Source of the DNA: Chloroflexota bacterium
Lineage (GTDB): Bacteria; Chloroflexota; Anaerolineae; UBA4142
Length of the DNA: 64,000 nt
Reading direction: 5' to 3'
NCBI GenBank assembly: GCA_016215025.1
Contig: JACRMI010000104.1
Coordinates: 46,589-110,588, forward strand
Below are positions 8,709-17,931 of this stretch, one piece after another. The notes below the pieces were generated by a model. It was not told the DNA's origin and ran no database searches. It saw nothing but the letters and a program-made list of their open reading frames with translations. Position 1 is the stretch's first letter. Each line of letters starts with the position of its first letter. The position numbers and the translations under genes are program-made.

Positions 8709-8936
8709 AGATGAGAAGAGTTGGCGTTTCTGCTCATACATGGGATTGCGCAACTTGGCGCGAATCTCTGTCGCTTGTCGTTTAATGCGCGCATGCAAAT
8801 CCGGCGTGACTTGCACCTGGCTGAGTCTAAGCTCCAATCCTCGCTTTTCAATCGTCAAACCATCGCGTTGTTTCTTGACCGATTTTATTTCAGCGTTGAT
8901 CGGCTTTGCGCTCGCGTTCCCAGGCATCGAAGATAG
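8709..8936 (-). pseudogene. Possible remnant of a serine-recombinase C-terminus
   Basis: On the minus strand this stretch reads as a charged helical segment (KKQRDGLTIEKRGLELRL, then ARIKRQATEIRAKL and MYEQKRQLF). It resembles the coiled-coil and last helix of large serine recombinases. No catalytic domain is nearby and there is no credible start codon. This is a weak call; it could equally be a shadow of no meaning. The stretch 8707-9021 otherwise holds only a candidate promoter. Confidence 0.3.
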
Positions 8937-8960
8937 AATAGTCAATGCGGATGAGGGTGA

Positions 8961-8989
8961 TTCATTTTCTCTGATCTTTGAGGTATAAT
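8961..8989 (+). promoter_or_regulatory. Candidate promoter of the secreted propeller gene
   Basis: TTCATT (8961-8966) is followed after 17 bp by a consensus TATAAT (8984-8989), 32 bp upstream of the ATG at 9022. Confidence 0.45.
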
Positions 8990-9021
8990 CAGATCGCGTT
9001 GATAACAACCACGGGGCATGT

Positions 9022-10173
9022 ATGCCTACCTCAAAGAGCACGCTCCAGTTTCATCTAGCCATTGCGCTTGGCGTTGTCTTTGTCCTAGTGGCAATTGGCA
9101 CGCCCAATGCCAAAGACGACGTGCCAACTCTCGACGATTTCTGGAACAAGAAAGCCCATTTTGCTCTCGTCCAACCCGCGCCTATCATTCCCGGACAAGG
9201 TCATCGAGAAGCGTTTGCCGTTCTACGCCCTGACATCGGCGCGCAGACGATTTATCTTTACTATCGTTGTCGCACCGCCGATATTCCTCCACGCTATCAA
9301 ATCTGTCTCGCCATCTCCTCTGACAATGGCGCGAGTTATCCCATCGAAGAAGGCGTCATGATTACTCCAGAGGACAATCATCCCTTTGCCGTCGCGCCAT
9401 CCGTCGCCAAGGTGCGCGATCGCTGGGTCATGGTCTACGAAGAAGGCGGGGCGCCGAGCGGCACGCTTTGGGCAGAATCGGTCGATGGCATACGCTGGAA
9501 TAAAAAAGGGGCAATAGCGTCGAATGATCGGATTTACAAAGCAACCCCCAGTCTTTATCCATATCAGGATTCAGTGTACGTGTTTTATGCGCTCGGGAAT
9601 CCAACCGGCAGTAATCATTTATCAATATCCTACAGCGTTGGGCAAGACATGATCGATTTGCGCCCATATGCTAATGGCGATATTTTCACGGGCAAGCTGG
9701 CTTGGGACAAGGGATCGGTCAGTATGCCACGCGTGATCTTTGACGGAGCGACCCATTGGCTGTTCTTTGAGGGCGCCACGCAAGACCAGAGGTGTGAAGG
9801 CAATAACGTGTATGGCTGGGGCATCGCCAAAAGTACCGACTTGAAAACCTGGGTCGAGTTTGCCGACAATCCAATTGCGCAAAGCAACGATAGTGAGTCC
9901 TGCGGAATGGACCTGCCGCAACCGGTCCGATTATCGTCCGGCGCAATTGCCGTCTACCACACGAGTGACGATGTGACGAACGTATTAATGGCGACCTTGC
10001 GATTTGGCTCAACCTGTTTGGCATGGCAGACCAACCCAAACTGGAAAGAAAAGAACTATCAATGCATTTTGTCTTGTGGCGGACTAGGTGGTTCCAGCTG
10101 TCAAAATACCAAAACTTGCGTGAACGCATCTCGACTTGGAACAAGCTGGGATTGCGCATCATGCTGTAAATGA
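9022..10173 (+). CDS. Secreted beta-propeller protein, glycosyl hydrolase 43/32-like
   Basis: This 383-residue protein starts with a signal peptide (hydrophobic core LAIALGVVFVLVAIG, residues 12-26). The body has repeated beta-propeller-like strands: YLYYRCRTAD, ICLAISSDNGASY, DRWVMVYEEGG, LWAESVDGIRWNKKG, SVYVFYALGNP, THWLFFEGAT and GIAKSTDLKTWVEF. The pattern of an aromatic strand followed by 'S.DG..W' is typical of five-bladed GH43/GH32-type enzymes acting on glycans outside the cell. The catalytic acids cannot be assigned with certainty. The last 40 residues are rich in cysteine. It appears to be a single-gene unit with its own promoter. Confidence 0.65.
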   Translation: MPTSKSTLQFHLAIALGVVFVLVAIGTPNAKDDVPTLDDFWNKKAHFALVQPAPIIPGQGHREAFAVLRPDIGAQTIYLYYRCRTADIPPRYQICLAISSDNGASYPIEEGVMITPEDNHPFAVAPSVAKVRDRWVMVYEEGGAPSGTLWAESVDGIRWNKKGAIASNDRIYKATPSLYPYQDSVYVFYALGNPTGSNHLSISYSVGQDMIDLRPYANGDIFTGKLAWDKGSVSMPRVIFDGATHWLFFEGATQDQRCEGNNVYGWGIAKSTDLKTWVEFADNPIAQSNDSESCGMDLPQPVRLSSGAIAVYHTSDDVTNVLMATLRFGSTCLAWQTNPNWKEKNYQCILSCGGLGGSSCQNTKTCVNASRLGTSWDCASCCK

Positions 10174-10207
10174 AAAACAGCGACTGGAACGCAATGCCGT
10201 TTGTTCT

Positions 10208-10420
10208 CTACGCCGCCTGCAAACCTTTCAGCAATTTGTTAAACGCCTTCTCGTATTTTGTCGCGTCACTGTCCCAGCCGCTGAAATCACCGACAACTTT
10301 GCGAACGACATCTGCTTTGCGTTCGTGCTCCCAATGGTTGGCGACGTTTGAGGCGGACGGACTGCCTGCGACTGAATCCGCCGAGTGGATGGAGAGTGCG
10401 TTGTCGGCAAACTGTTTCAC
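10208..10420 (-). CDS. Unrecognised small frame, possibly a gene fragment
   Basis: A 70-codon minus-strand frame from a GTG has plausible composition (NHWEHERKADVVRKVVGDFSGWD, then KYEKAFNKLLKGLQ). It could be the C-terminus of a longer lost protein. There is no clear ribosome site and no recognised family. The remainder of 10174-10605 shows nothing else that can be supported. Confidence 0.3.
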   Translation of the reverse strand: MKQFADNALSIHSADSVAGSPSASNVANHWEHERKADVVRKVVGDFSGWDSDATKYEKAFNKLLKGLQAA

Positions 10421-10605
10421 GCTGAAGCAGGTTCTGGAAGATGGAAGGGAATGGCTAGCCCGATCATCCCAGGTACAAAAATTGCCTCCAAAGCAATTAG
10501 TATGTGGCTAGCGCCGCGCGGGGAATGGGTGTAAAATAAAAGCAATCAAAAGTGTGCTTCGGAGCGGGGCGCACCCGAGCCAAAATTACAAAGGAGAACT
10601 GAACT

Positions 10606-10857
10606 ATGCCAGGAGATCCGAGCTTAACCGATGTTCTGATCGGCGCGGCGAATCAACAACAGGGATTTACCAATCCGAGCTTTGCGGTGTACAAATATGC
10701 TCAAGCCAAAGGCTTTGGCGCGGCGCATACTTGCGAATTTGAAGTCCAATTCGGTGCTGATACATACGTGTGCCAGGTTTATGACGCGGCGCTTGTCTAT
10801 GTGAAAAAAGGCGATTGGGGAAATTGCAATTGGATTCCCTATACACCGAATTATTGA
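10606..10857 (+). CDS. Small hypothetical protein
   Basis: This 83-residue protein starts behind AAAGGAGAA at good spacing and ends just before a strong terminator, so the unit is convincing as a gene. The product is aromatic-rich and beta-like at the C-terminus (CEFEVQFGADTYVCQVYDAALVYV, with two cysteines in reach of each other). There is no signal peptide. No family is recognised. Confidence 0.6.
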   Translation: MPGDPSLTDVLIGAANQQQGFTNPSFAVYKYAQAKGFGAAHTCEFEVQFGADTYVCQVYDAALVYVKKGDWGNCNWIPYTPNY

Positions 10858-10872
10858 TAAAGCGTTGCGAGC

Positions 10873-10908
10873 GAAAAAAAGCCCATGATTTCTCAAGGGC
10901 TTTTTTTC
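10873..10908 (+). terminator. Rho-independent terminator
   Basis: A short stem (AAAAAAAGCCC at 10874-10884 with GGGCTTTTTTT at 10897-10907) closes the 83-residue gene. The A and T tracts make it usable in either direction. Confidence 0.8.
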
Positions 10909-11505
10909 ATCATCTGCGCTTGTAGGGGATGTCGAGATGTTTCGCCTTGATTATCTTCTTTTCTACTAATCCGTGACCCCGCACGCGATAGGAACACAAC
11001 GAAAGCAGCCTTTTGCATGAAGAGGGACGGGGCATTTCTAGAAATATATTGACGCCATGAATTTGAATGGGGGAGTACTCTACCATGTTCGATGGGCAAG
11101 CGTGTATTCTGTAAGGCTTGGATTTTCTAATCCTATGCGTTGTCGCTAGAGAGATGGGAGCCCACCCAAAAAGAGGCGAGCCGTGAAACCCGCCTCAAGG
11201 AGGAGAAGAAGAACGTCGCCAGTGGTGACGTGCGTTCATGAACTATAAGAGGCGCTCAGTACCACTAATAATACAAGGGCTTTTCAGAACCTTGAAGGGA
11301 GTCAACCACACTTGCAACGGAAAACAAAAACGCGCGGCTCGTGACCGCACGCTTTGAGTGTACACCAACAAGCCGTTCGCGCTCAGGGTGTGGGTTGGCA
11401 CGGTGAGTACGTGAGTGGGCGCGGTGATGGGTGCAAGGTCGATCAGGGAGAGTCACCCAGGGTGACGCCGTAGTCATGACTCCAATGCTTCGCACACCCC
11501 AATCC
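10909..11505. other. Gene-poor spacer with one minus-strand hairpin terminator
   Basis: No supported gene is seen. A stem of GAGGCG/CGCCTC (11173-11178 with 11191-11196) is followed on the minus strand by five T (complement of 11168-11172). It would end minus-strand transcripts, probably that of the zinc-ribbon gene at 11506-11712. A second small hairpin (CGTCGCC/GGTGACG, near 11215-11232) has no clear role. Confidence 0.5.
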
Positions 11506-11712
11506 TCAAGCCTTTTGGTGATCTACCTTCGCGCTCTCGTGGTAGAGCAAGAGACCACACCATCGACAGAACCTGTTCGTGTCGAGATTGTAGGTGCCGC
11601 AATTCAAACATTTCAAGGTATAGGTTTTGGACCAACCGCCCAGCGATGCGCCACAATGATCGCAGAAGTTGGATTCCTCCCCATTGTGCGTACCACAGTT
11701 AGGACACTTCAT
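11506..11712 (-). CDS. Double zinc-ribbon protein
   Basis: This 68-residue protein has two treble-clef or zinc-ribbon units: CPNCG with FCDHCG (residues 3-22) and CLNCG with FCRWCG (about 35-53). Eight cysteines can bind two zinc ions. Proteins of this size act as isolated nucleic-acid or protein adaptors; the target is unknown. The ATG at 11712 follows GGGAGGTG. The gene lies next to the left end of the insertion sequence, which may have separated it from upstream regulatory sequence. Confidence 0.75.
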   Translation of the reverse strand: MKCPNCGTHNGEESNFCDHCGASLGGWSKTYTLKCLNCGTYNLDTNRFCRWCGLLLYHESAKVDHQKA

Positions 11713-11775
11713 GCTTAAACACCTCCCACAGATCGAGTATCTTCTTCCAATGTAAGTTCTCTAGCACTATTCTAT

Positions 11776-13744
11776 ACGTAGATTTCCCCGCTCCAGAGAA
11801 CAGAATCGTTCCCGAGAGCTGAAAATTTATCGGTTTTGGGGCTAACTCGATAGAGTGGTGTTCATTCTAATGAGGAGTGATCACCACCATGAACAACGAT
11901 TGCACTTTACCAAATGAACTTCGGCGCACGCTTCAAGTCAATGCCATCACCTTCGAGTACACCCTCGGCGACCTGGGGGACGCGAAGCGCGTCGATACGG
12001 GCTTACTTGTCGCGATGGGACACTTTGCACATCAAATTGGTCTTCCAGCACTGTTCCGACATTTCATTCAACTCAAGCAGAAAAAATTGCGCCATGATCC
12101 CATCGACAAACTACTGACCTTCTTTGTCTCTTTGGTGGATGGATGCGGCTACACCAGTGACATCGATACCGCCCTCAAACCCTATCCCGCGCTGGCACAA
12201 GCGTGGACTTTACCGGGCTTCGCCGGTCAGAGGGTGGTGAATGAAACGCTGCACCTGTTAACCTGGTCTCAGGTCAAGCAAATCGATCAAGTCTTCCAGG
12301 CACTCTTCGAACAACAGAGTCTCGCACGGCAACAGCCACGGAATGTTCCCTTGATTGTGGATGTCGATACGATGGGCTTGCGTGTTTCACCCGGCAGTCA
12401 TGCCATCGAGTGGGCAGAATTGGGTTACTTTCCCAAAGCCAAAGGTCAAAAAGGCTTGCAATTCAGCGCGGCCTTTATCGGTGCCGACTTCCGCGAATGT
12501 TTAGGCGGTTTCTTGGCACCTGGGTATGCGCACATCTTGAATCAGATGCCCGCGTTGTTGGAGTTGATCGAAAAGCGACTGGGAATACCACCTCGTCGGA
12601 GTGATTTGCTCCGGCAGCGCGCGCGCCTACTCCAAGCCCACGCCCGCGCGTGTGAAGTCATGGCGGCACGTTACACAGACCGCATCCAGCACCGCTACCA
12701 ACAACTCAATGCCCGCCAGGCACGTGCCAGTGTCCATCAAGAGCAGATGGATGCCATCAAGGCGCGGATGCGACGTTTGCCGAAACGCGCTAAACAACTT
12801 CAGAAATCACTCACGCACCATCAAGCGCGGATGCGCTGGTACCGTCAACGGGAACGCGAGGATCTGAAAACGATTGAGCGTTGGCGGGAACGTGCCGTTC
12901 GATACCAACGAGAGGCGGCCGCACTCCGTGAAGAAGCACAAGCTTTGTTGGAACTCGCCGCCCAGCCCGTCGCGCTGGGCAAGTCCCGCTTGATTTTGTT
13001 GCGTGGTGATGCTGGATTAGGAACGGCGGATACCATCACAATTCTTTGCGAACGCGGCTATCTCTTTGTGCTCAAGGGACGCGACCCACGCACGGCACAC
13101 AAATTGGTGAACTTGGTCAAGCCTACGGATTGGCAACAGGTGGATGCTCACCTCCGCGTGGCCGAGATCATCGGTTACACGTTGACGGGTTGTCCATATC
13201 CCGTCCGCTTGGTCGTGTGCGAACGCATGGATGCAAAAGGCAAAGTCAGTTACTATTTTCTGATCTCCAATCTGTCGTCGCAAACTTATGCTGCGCCGGA
13301 GTTGGTAAGGTTCTACAACGATCGTCAGACGATCGAGGCGTTTAACAAAGTGATTGGCAGTGTGTTGTTTCTGCGTCATTTGCGTACGGGCACCATCATC
13401 GCGAATTATGCCATCGCACAATTGGCGATGTTAGCCCAGGATTTTTTGAGTTGGTCGGCGCATGCCTTCTTCACGGGGACCCCGTATGAAGGGATCGCCA
13501 TTCGCGAACTCGTGCAAAAAAGTTTGCGGGTGGTAGCGCGAGTGTCTTGGCCACAACCTGGGTTTTGTCGGACCGAACTTTCCGCCGCAAGTCCATATGC
13601 TCAAGCGTTTGTCGCTGGGCCGCGCGGGGCGGCTGGACAACCGCCATTACCGTTTGTGTTTGAGCCAGCGTCGAAGCGACGAAAAACCGAGTAATTTTGC
13701 ACGTTCCAGAACGATTCTGTCCCCTGGAGCGGGGAAATCTACGT
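11776..13744 (+). mobile_element. IS4-superfamily insertion sequence, complete
   Basis: Terminal inverted repeats of 36 bp (11776-11811 and 13709-13744, starting ACGTAGATTTCCCCGCTCC) differ at only two positions. The bases CTAT occur directly outside both ends (11772-11775 and 13745-13748) and fit a 4-bp target duplication. The 1969-bp element holds one transposase gene. The near-perfect ends and intact gene suggest recent insertion. Confidence 0.9.
11889..13694 (+). CDS. DDE transposase, IS4 superfamily (IS1380/IS1634-like)
   Basis: This 601-residue protein has the RNase H-fold acidic residues in expected settings: first Asp in VDVDTMGLRVS, second Asp in LRGDAGLGTAD, and Glu in YNDRQTIEAFNKVIG, which is the Y-R-E type signature of the IS4 superfamily. 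A long charged coiled-coil insertion lies between the first and second Asp (QKSLTHHQARMRWYRQRERED region). The start is set at the ATG at 11889, behind GAGGAG at 11872; a GTG at 11877 is also in frame. The gene is intact and fills the element. Confidence 0.9.
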   Translation: MNNDCTLPNELRRTLQVNAITFEYTLGDLGDAKRVDTGLLVAMGHFAHQIGLPALFRHFIQLKQKKLRHDPIDKLLTFFVSLVDGCGYTSDIDTALKPYPALAQAWTLPGFAGQRVVNETLHLLTWSQVKQIDQVFQALFEQQSLARQQPRNVPLIVDVDTMGLRVSPGSHAIEWAELGYFPKAKGQKGLQFSAAFIGADFRECLGGFLAPGYAHILNQMPALLELIEKRLGIPPRRSDLLRQRARLLQAHARACEVMAARYTDRIQHRYQQLNARQARASVHQEQMDAIKARMRRLPKRAKQLQKSLTHHQARMRWYRQREREDLKTIERWRERAVRYQREAAALREEAQALLELAAQPVALGKSRLILLRGDAGLGTADTITILCERGYLFVLKGRDPRTAHKLVNLVKPTDWQQVDAHLRVAEIIGYTLTGCPYPVRLVVCERMDAKGKVSYYFLISNLSSQTYAAPELVRFYNDRQTIEAFNKVIGSVLFLRHLRTGTIIANYAIAQLAMLAQDFLSWSAHAFFTGTPYEGIAIRELVQKSLRVVARVSWPQPGFCRTELSAASPYAQAFVAGPRGAAGQPPLPFVFEPASKRRKTE

Positions 13745-13778
13745 CTATACGAGTTTATTGGAAAAGAGCGTTTCAACA

Positions 13779-14276
13779 TTATTTCAGATTCGTTACAAGG
13801 GTGTTGATTCGGTTGATAAGGGAACGACCCCAGCGAGGGAACAGTAGAATCGCCAAGCTGAATTGCTCTGCTGGATTCTCCACGCGGTCAGTCTCGTGAT
13901 AATAGATCATCGTCGTCGCGATGTTCGCGTGTCTTGCCATCGCTTGCACCTTTTGAACAGGCGCACCATGCTTAACAGCATTCGTTATCGCCGTGTGCCA
14001 TAGACTGTGAGTTGTCTTGCGATAGCCACGTACACCCGCACTTTTGTAATATCGTTTTACTGTGTCGCGGATTGAGCGCAATGACAATCGTTCGCCCCTT
14101 GAACGATTTGAGAAGGATACGAACAAAGCTCCCGCGTCATCTCCGCGCGTCGCAAACCAATCGCGCATCGCGCTTTCGGCGTCGGGATGGGCGATCACTA
14201 GCACCTCGTCTTTTTCCGCACGTCCTTTGCCGCGAACATTGAGCACAAGACGCCCACCAAAAGTCTGCAAGTGCAC
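13779..14276 (-). pseudogene. Tyrosine recombinase, C-terminal remnant
   Basis: The 165 codons cover only the second half of an integrase catalytic domain: the beta-hairpin Lys region (VRGKGRAEKDEV), the HxLxH box, GHA-type third box (ARHANIATT) and the nucleophile region MIYYHETDRVENPAE. The N-terminal DNA-binding domain and the first catalytic Arg are missing, and an in-frame TGA lies three codons upstream. The box that should read HSLRHT is HSLWHT, so the second catalytic Arg is lost (CGG to TGG). It sits between the insertion sequence and rph and may be the remains of the enzyme that brought in the downstream cargo. Confidence 0.85.
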
Positions 14277-14440
14277 ATTCAGTCAAGGTCTTGGGTTCGG
14301 CAAAGGTCAATGCCTTGGTTGACGTTATTCTGCCCTCATTTCTTATTGCCTATGATCAATTTTATCGACAATCAACTCCCAAAGGATTTTCCTGTCAGGG
14401 GGCCGGGCAAAACAAAACCCGCGTATCATTCCACTGAGGT

Positions 14441-14469
14441 TTGTTTGCCAAGTTTAATTGTGTTACAAT
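14441..14469 (+). promoter_or_regulatory. Candidate rph promoter
   Basis: TTGTTT (14441-14446), a 17-bp spacer, and an extended -10 TGTTACAAT (TACAAT at 14464-14469) lie 44 bp upstream of the rph start. Confidence 0.5.
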
Positions 14470-14512
14470 CCCACTCGCCAGACAAGGTATTATTGACTTG
14501 AGGATTAAATCT

Positions 14513-15217
14513 ATGCGTATCGACGGGCGCCGCAATGATGAATTACGCGCGGTTAAAATCACACCCAGTTATCTTGATTACGCCGAAGGTAGCGTATTGA
14601 TTGAAGCAGGGAAAACCCGCGTCCTATGTGCAGTTAGTGTCCAGCCAGGTGTACCCAAGTGGCTCGAAAATCATGGGCAAGGTTGGTTAACGGCTGAGTA
14701 TTCGATGCTCCCGCGCGCGACACACACTCGCACGCCGCGCGAAACTACGCCGAGTTCCCGCTCGCAAGAAATCAAACGTCTCATCGGTCGCTCGCTCCGC
14801 GCCGCCGTCGATTTGCGACTCATCGGCGAAAATACGATCACCATCGATTGCGACGTAATCCAAGCCGACGGCGGCACGCGGACCGCATCGATTACGGGCG
14901 CGTACGTCGCGACCGTTATCGCCGTAAGAAAAATGATCGTCAACAAAACCGCATCGCCGCGCGCGATCAAGACCCAGGTTGCGGCGGTGAGCGTGGGCAT
15001 CGTTGGCGGCGATGAAATGCTCGACCTGTGCTATCAAGAAGACTCGCGTGCTGAAGTCGATTTCAATGTCGTAATGACGGGCGAAGGCAAGTTCATCGAA
15101 GTGCAAGGCACGGCGGAAGGTGAACCGTTTGCGCGGGAATCGATGGATCGATTAGTTGACCTTGCACGCGATGGCATTGCGGAGTTGATGAAGATTCAAA
15201 ACCAAATTCTGAAATGA
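14513..15217 (+). CDS. rph: Ribonuclease PH
   Basis: This 234-residue protein matches RNase PH along its whole length: MRIDGRRNDELR at the start, TAEYSMLPRATHTR and SRSQEIKRLIGRSLRAAVDL (about residues 62-102) with the phosphate-binding Arg residues, [22 protein letters not shown] (about 113-134), and [15 protein letters not shown] near the active-site acids. The enzyme trims the 3' ends of tRNA precursors by phosphorolysis. The start at 14513 is chosen because homology begins there and GAGGA precedes it. The 3' part (from codon 112) is present twice more in this window, at 17467 and 24704. Confidence 0.95.
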   Translation: MRIDGRRNDELRAVKITPSYLDYAEGSVLIEAGKTRVLCAVSVQPGVPKWLENHGQGWLTAEYSMLPRATHTRTPRETTPSSRSQEIKRLIGRSLRAAVDLRLIGENTITIDCDVIQADGGTRTASITGAYVATVIAVRKMIVNKTASPRAIKTQVAAVSVGIVGGDEMLDLCYQEDSRAEVDFNVVMTGEGKFIEVQGTAEGEPFARESMDRLVDLARDGIAELMKIQNQILK

Positions 15218-15589
15218 ATGAATTGGAAAATTAAATTGCTGAACTCGCAGAGATAAGATGAAACGAGGGCTTGCTACAATCGTTCTATTGACTCTGCAAG
15301 ATAATCTGCTATAGTGTCAGTTGTAGTCCTCGTTGTTCCCTGGTATCATATTACCTTTTCTAGCTCAAGCCAAAGCAAAGTTGGCTGTTCCCAGGACATA
15401 TTAGAATCCCATTGATCTGTGGAAAGTCTAGCACCTGCTGTTTGACACATGTGCGTGTCGGCGGCGGTGCTTTTTTGTTGGCAAAATGCCAACACCCACA
15501 ATAAACTTGCGAGGAGCATCCAGAATCGGTGGACAATAGGCGAGTGCGAAGCAAATGGAGTTTGAGGACACTCTGAAAGAAGGAATAAG
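15218..15589 (+). promoter_or_regulatory. Spacer with a candidate promoter for the beta-helix gene
   Basis: TTGACT (15288-15293), a 16-bp spacer and TATAGT (15310-15315) form a reasonable sigma-70-type promoter, leaving a leader of about 270 bases. A small perfect hairpin (GTTGGC/GCCAAC near 15478-15494) lies in the leader. No gene is seen. Confidence 0.4.
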
Positions 15590-17266
15590 ATGAGACGAAA
15601 CATATCCTGGATAGCAGCACCGGTGTTACTCTTGGCGTTGACTCTAGCTTTCAAGCAGGATATTGTCTGGGCTGCCAGCGTCACCGTCAACTCCACCACA
15701 GACATTAGTGATGGTGACACATCGTCCATTGCTAACTTGATTGCCAACCCCGGCGCTGATGGCGTGATTTCGTTGCGCGAGGCAATCGAAGCCACCAATA
15801 GTACAACAGGGTCAGACAGCATTGCTTTCAATATCTCTGGTTGCAGTGGAGTGTGTACTATTCAGCCACTCAGTCCATTGCCCGTAATATCCGACGGTGG
15901 CACTATGATTGATGGCTATACCCAACCGGGCGCGGTCAAGGCTACGGATGTCTTGTCTGCCACGCTATTGATCGAGATTGATGGAACCCAAGCGGGCGAG
16001 GCAGATTGCTTCACTATTACCTCATCGAATAACGTACTCATGGGGTTGGTGATAAACCGTTTCGGAAAGAATGGCGTCACTATCTACGGTTCCGCGGCTG
16101 TCAGCAATACAGTTTCGGGCAACTACATCGGCACGAATGCCAATGGCTTACAAGCCCTTGGCAACCAGTCTCGCGGCGTGTACATCCAATTCAGTTCCCA
16201 CAATCTTATCGGGGGTAACTCTCCGAGCGATCGGAACGTAATCTCTGGGAATAATGGATCCGGCGTACACCTTCACACACAAACTACAGAGAATACTGTA
16301 TCTGGCAATTACATTGGACTAAACGCCAATGGGATGGGTATCCTGCCCAACAAATCCGATGGTGTTACACTCAGCAGTCTTGCCACCCGCAATATCATCG
16401 GCGGCGACACGGTCGGCGAACGGAACGTCATCTCCGGTAATGATGGCGATGGCGTGTCTATTTCCAGTTCGGGCAATGTGGTGTCTGGCAACCACATTGG
16501 AACCGATCTCACGGGTACAGTCTGCCGTGGGAATGGGACATATTGGGAGGGCGTCACGATTTGGGCTGGACATGACAATATCATCGGCGGAAACTTGTCT
16601 GGCGAAGGGAATCTGATTGCGTGCAATGGAGTTGCCGGCGCGCGGATCACCGGGAGCAATGCAATCAGCAATACCGTAGTGGGCAACGTCATTCTGGCTA
16701 ACCAACAGATGGGTGTAAGTGTCGACAATGGTGCTGCACGTAATATCATAGGTCCGGACAACATCATTACCTACAATGGCAAGAACGGCGTGATTGTTGC
16801 TAACAGCGGCTTTACACTGAATTTCGTCGGACCAAGGAACGTCATTGCTTACAACGGAAGGCAAGGCGTATATGTATCGGGCACTGGGAGAGCGACCATC
16901 AGCCAAAACAGCATCTACGCCAACCAATACCTGGGCATTGAGTATGGCGCAGAATTCATCCCTCGACCCATCATCACATCTGCCACTTGCACCGGGACCT
17001 CCAACATCTTCGGCACTGCCTGCCCTGGGTGCATCGTGGAGGTGTTCGAGAATAGCAATACAGATGGCGAAGGGGAGGCATACCTGGAAAATGCAATTGC
17101 CAATGCCAGCGGCGCGTTCACTATCACAGTTGGCGCTCTGAACAAACGTTACCTGACAGCCACAGCCACTGATGCAGTGGACGGCACATCAGTATTCTCG
17201 ACGGTGTTTCCCGTTACGGCGCAGTTCAATATCTATTTACCTACCATCTTGAACAATTACCAGTAG
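15590..17266 (+). CDS. Secreted parallel beta-helix protein with LP-type C-terminal tail
   Basis: This 558-residue protein has a signal peptide (residues 1-29, APVLLLALTLAF core) followed by VNSTTDISDGD...ISLREAIEATN, which resembles the CSLREA-type start found before surface beta-helices. Residues about 110-460 carry many repeats of the form N.VSGN.IG....G and IGG......NVISGN, the signature of right-handed parallel beta-helices (pectate-lyase-like). A short beta-sandwich-like domain follows. It ends FNIYLPTILNNYQ, a tail like those of the large secreted proteins at 57264 and 59672. Likely a cell-surface or secreted glycan-binding or lyase protein; catalytic residues cannot be assigned. Confidence 0.75.
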   Translation: MRRNISWIAAPVLLLALTLAFKQDIVWAASVTVNSTTDISDGDTSSIANLIANPGADGVISLREAIEATNSTTGSDSIAFNISGCSGVCTIQPLSPLPVISDGGTMIDGYTQPGAVKATDVLSATLLIEIDGTQAGEADCFTITSSNNVLMGLVINRFGKNGVTIYGSAAVSNTVSGNYIGTNANGLQALGNQSRGVYIQFSSHNLIGGNSPSDRNVISGNNGSGVHLHTQTTENTVSGNYIGLNANGMGILPNKSDGVTLSSLATRNIIGGDTVGERNVISGNDGDGVSISSSGNVVSGNHIGTDLTGTVCRGNGTYWEGVTIWAGHDNIIGGNLSGEGNLIACNGVAGARITGSNAISNTVVGNVILANQQMGVSVDNGAARNIIGPDNIITYNGKNGVIVANSGFTLNFVGPRNVIAYNGRQGVYVSGTGRATISQNSIYANQYLGIEYGAEFIPRPIITSATCTGTSNIFGTACPGCIVEVFENSNTDGEGEAYLENAIANASGAFTITVGALNKRYLTATATDAVDGTSVFSTVFPVTAQFNIYLPTILNNYQ

Positions 17267-17335
17267 CCCTAGCAGGCTTTCGTTAGCAAGTATTTATACC
17301 GCAGGCGGGTCATGAAATTGCCCCCAAGGATTTTT

Positions 17336-17466
17336 CGCCGCGCTTGTGCTATGCTATGCTCCCATGCATTTTACACATTACACTGCGAGTGTCTGGCTCT
17401 TCTCTTCACGCTTTGACAGCCGTAGGTTTGCTTTGAATTGAATGACGGTGTTTTTGTGTTCAATCG
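17336..17466 (+). repeat. Non-rph leader shared by both rph tail fragments, copy A
   Basis: This stretch aligns with about 24572-24703: GCGCTTGTGCTATGCT versus GCGCTTGGGCTGTGCT, and the last 20 bases (GTGTTTTTGTGTTCAATCGT versus GTGTTTTTGTGTTGAATCGT). The order is kept, so the two rph fragments were duplicated together with this upstream sequence. Confidence 0.65.
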
Positions 17467-17847
17467 TTGACCATCGACTGCGACGTAATCCAAGCCGACG
17501 GCGGCACGCGCACTGCATCGATCACGGGCGCGTACGTCGCCACCGTTATCGCCGTGCGAAAAATGATCGCGAACAAAACCGCATCGCCGCGCGCGCTCAA
17601 GACTCAGGTCGCAGCGGTGAGTGTGGGCATCGTGGGCGGCGATGAAATGCTCGACCTGTGCTATCAAGAAGACTCGCGCGCCGAAGTCGATTTCAACGTT
17701 GTGATGACCGGCGAAGGCAAGTTCATCGAAGTGCAAGGCACAGCGGAAGGCGAACCGTTTGCGCGTGAGTCGATGAATCGCTTGGTTGATCTTGCGCACG
17801 ATGGTATCACCGAGTTGATGAAGATTCAAAATCAATTTCTGAAATGA
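17467..17847 (+). pseudogene. RNase PH 3' fragment, copy 2
   Basis: The 126 codons match residues 112-234 of rph, starting at [12 protein letters not shown] and running to the stop. At protein level only about six residues differ from the full copy, whereas many third codon positions differ. The fragment therefore comes from a diverged functional rph allele rather than from a local copy that then decayed. It has no N-terminal half and no proper start (only TTG). Homology stops at the stop codon. DUF2284 cargo begins 84 bp downstream. Confidence 0.9.
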
Positions 17848-17931
17848 CCAATCTTGGTTGTTATTGGCTCTGCATCTAGTTCCTTGAAATAAGCGCATCA
17901 GTAAATATATTAAACGAGGAGGAATAGGAGG

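Noticed and set aside
11265..11495. Minus-strand frame of 76 codons
   Set aside because: His/Arg-rich composition, no ribosome site and no recognisable motif.
14687..15106. Minus-strand open frames opposite rph
   Set aside because: They mirror rph codons; the same shadow appears opposite the rph fragments at 17371-17940.
15477..15494. GTTGGC hairpin as a terminator
   Set aside because: The T-run lies before, not after, the stem on the plus strand, and the minus strand gives A instead of T.
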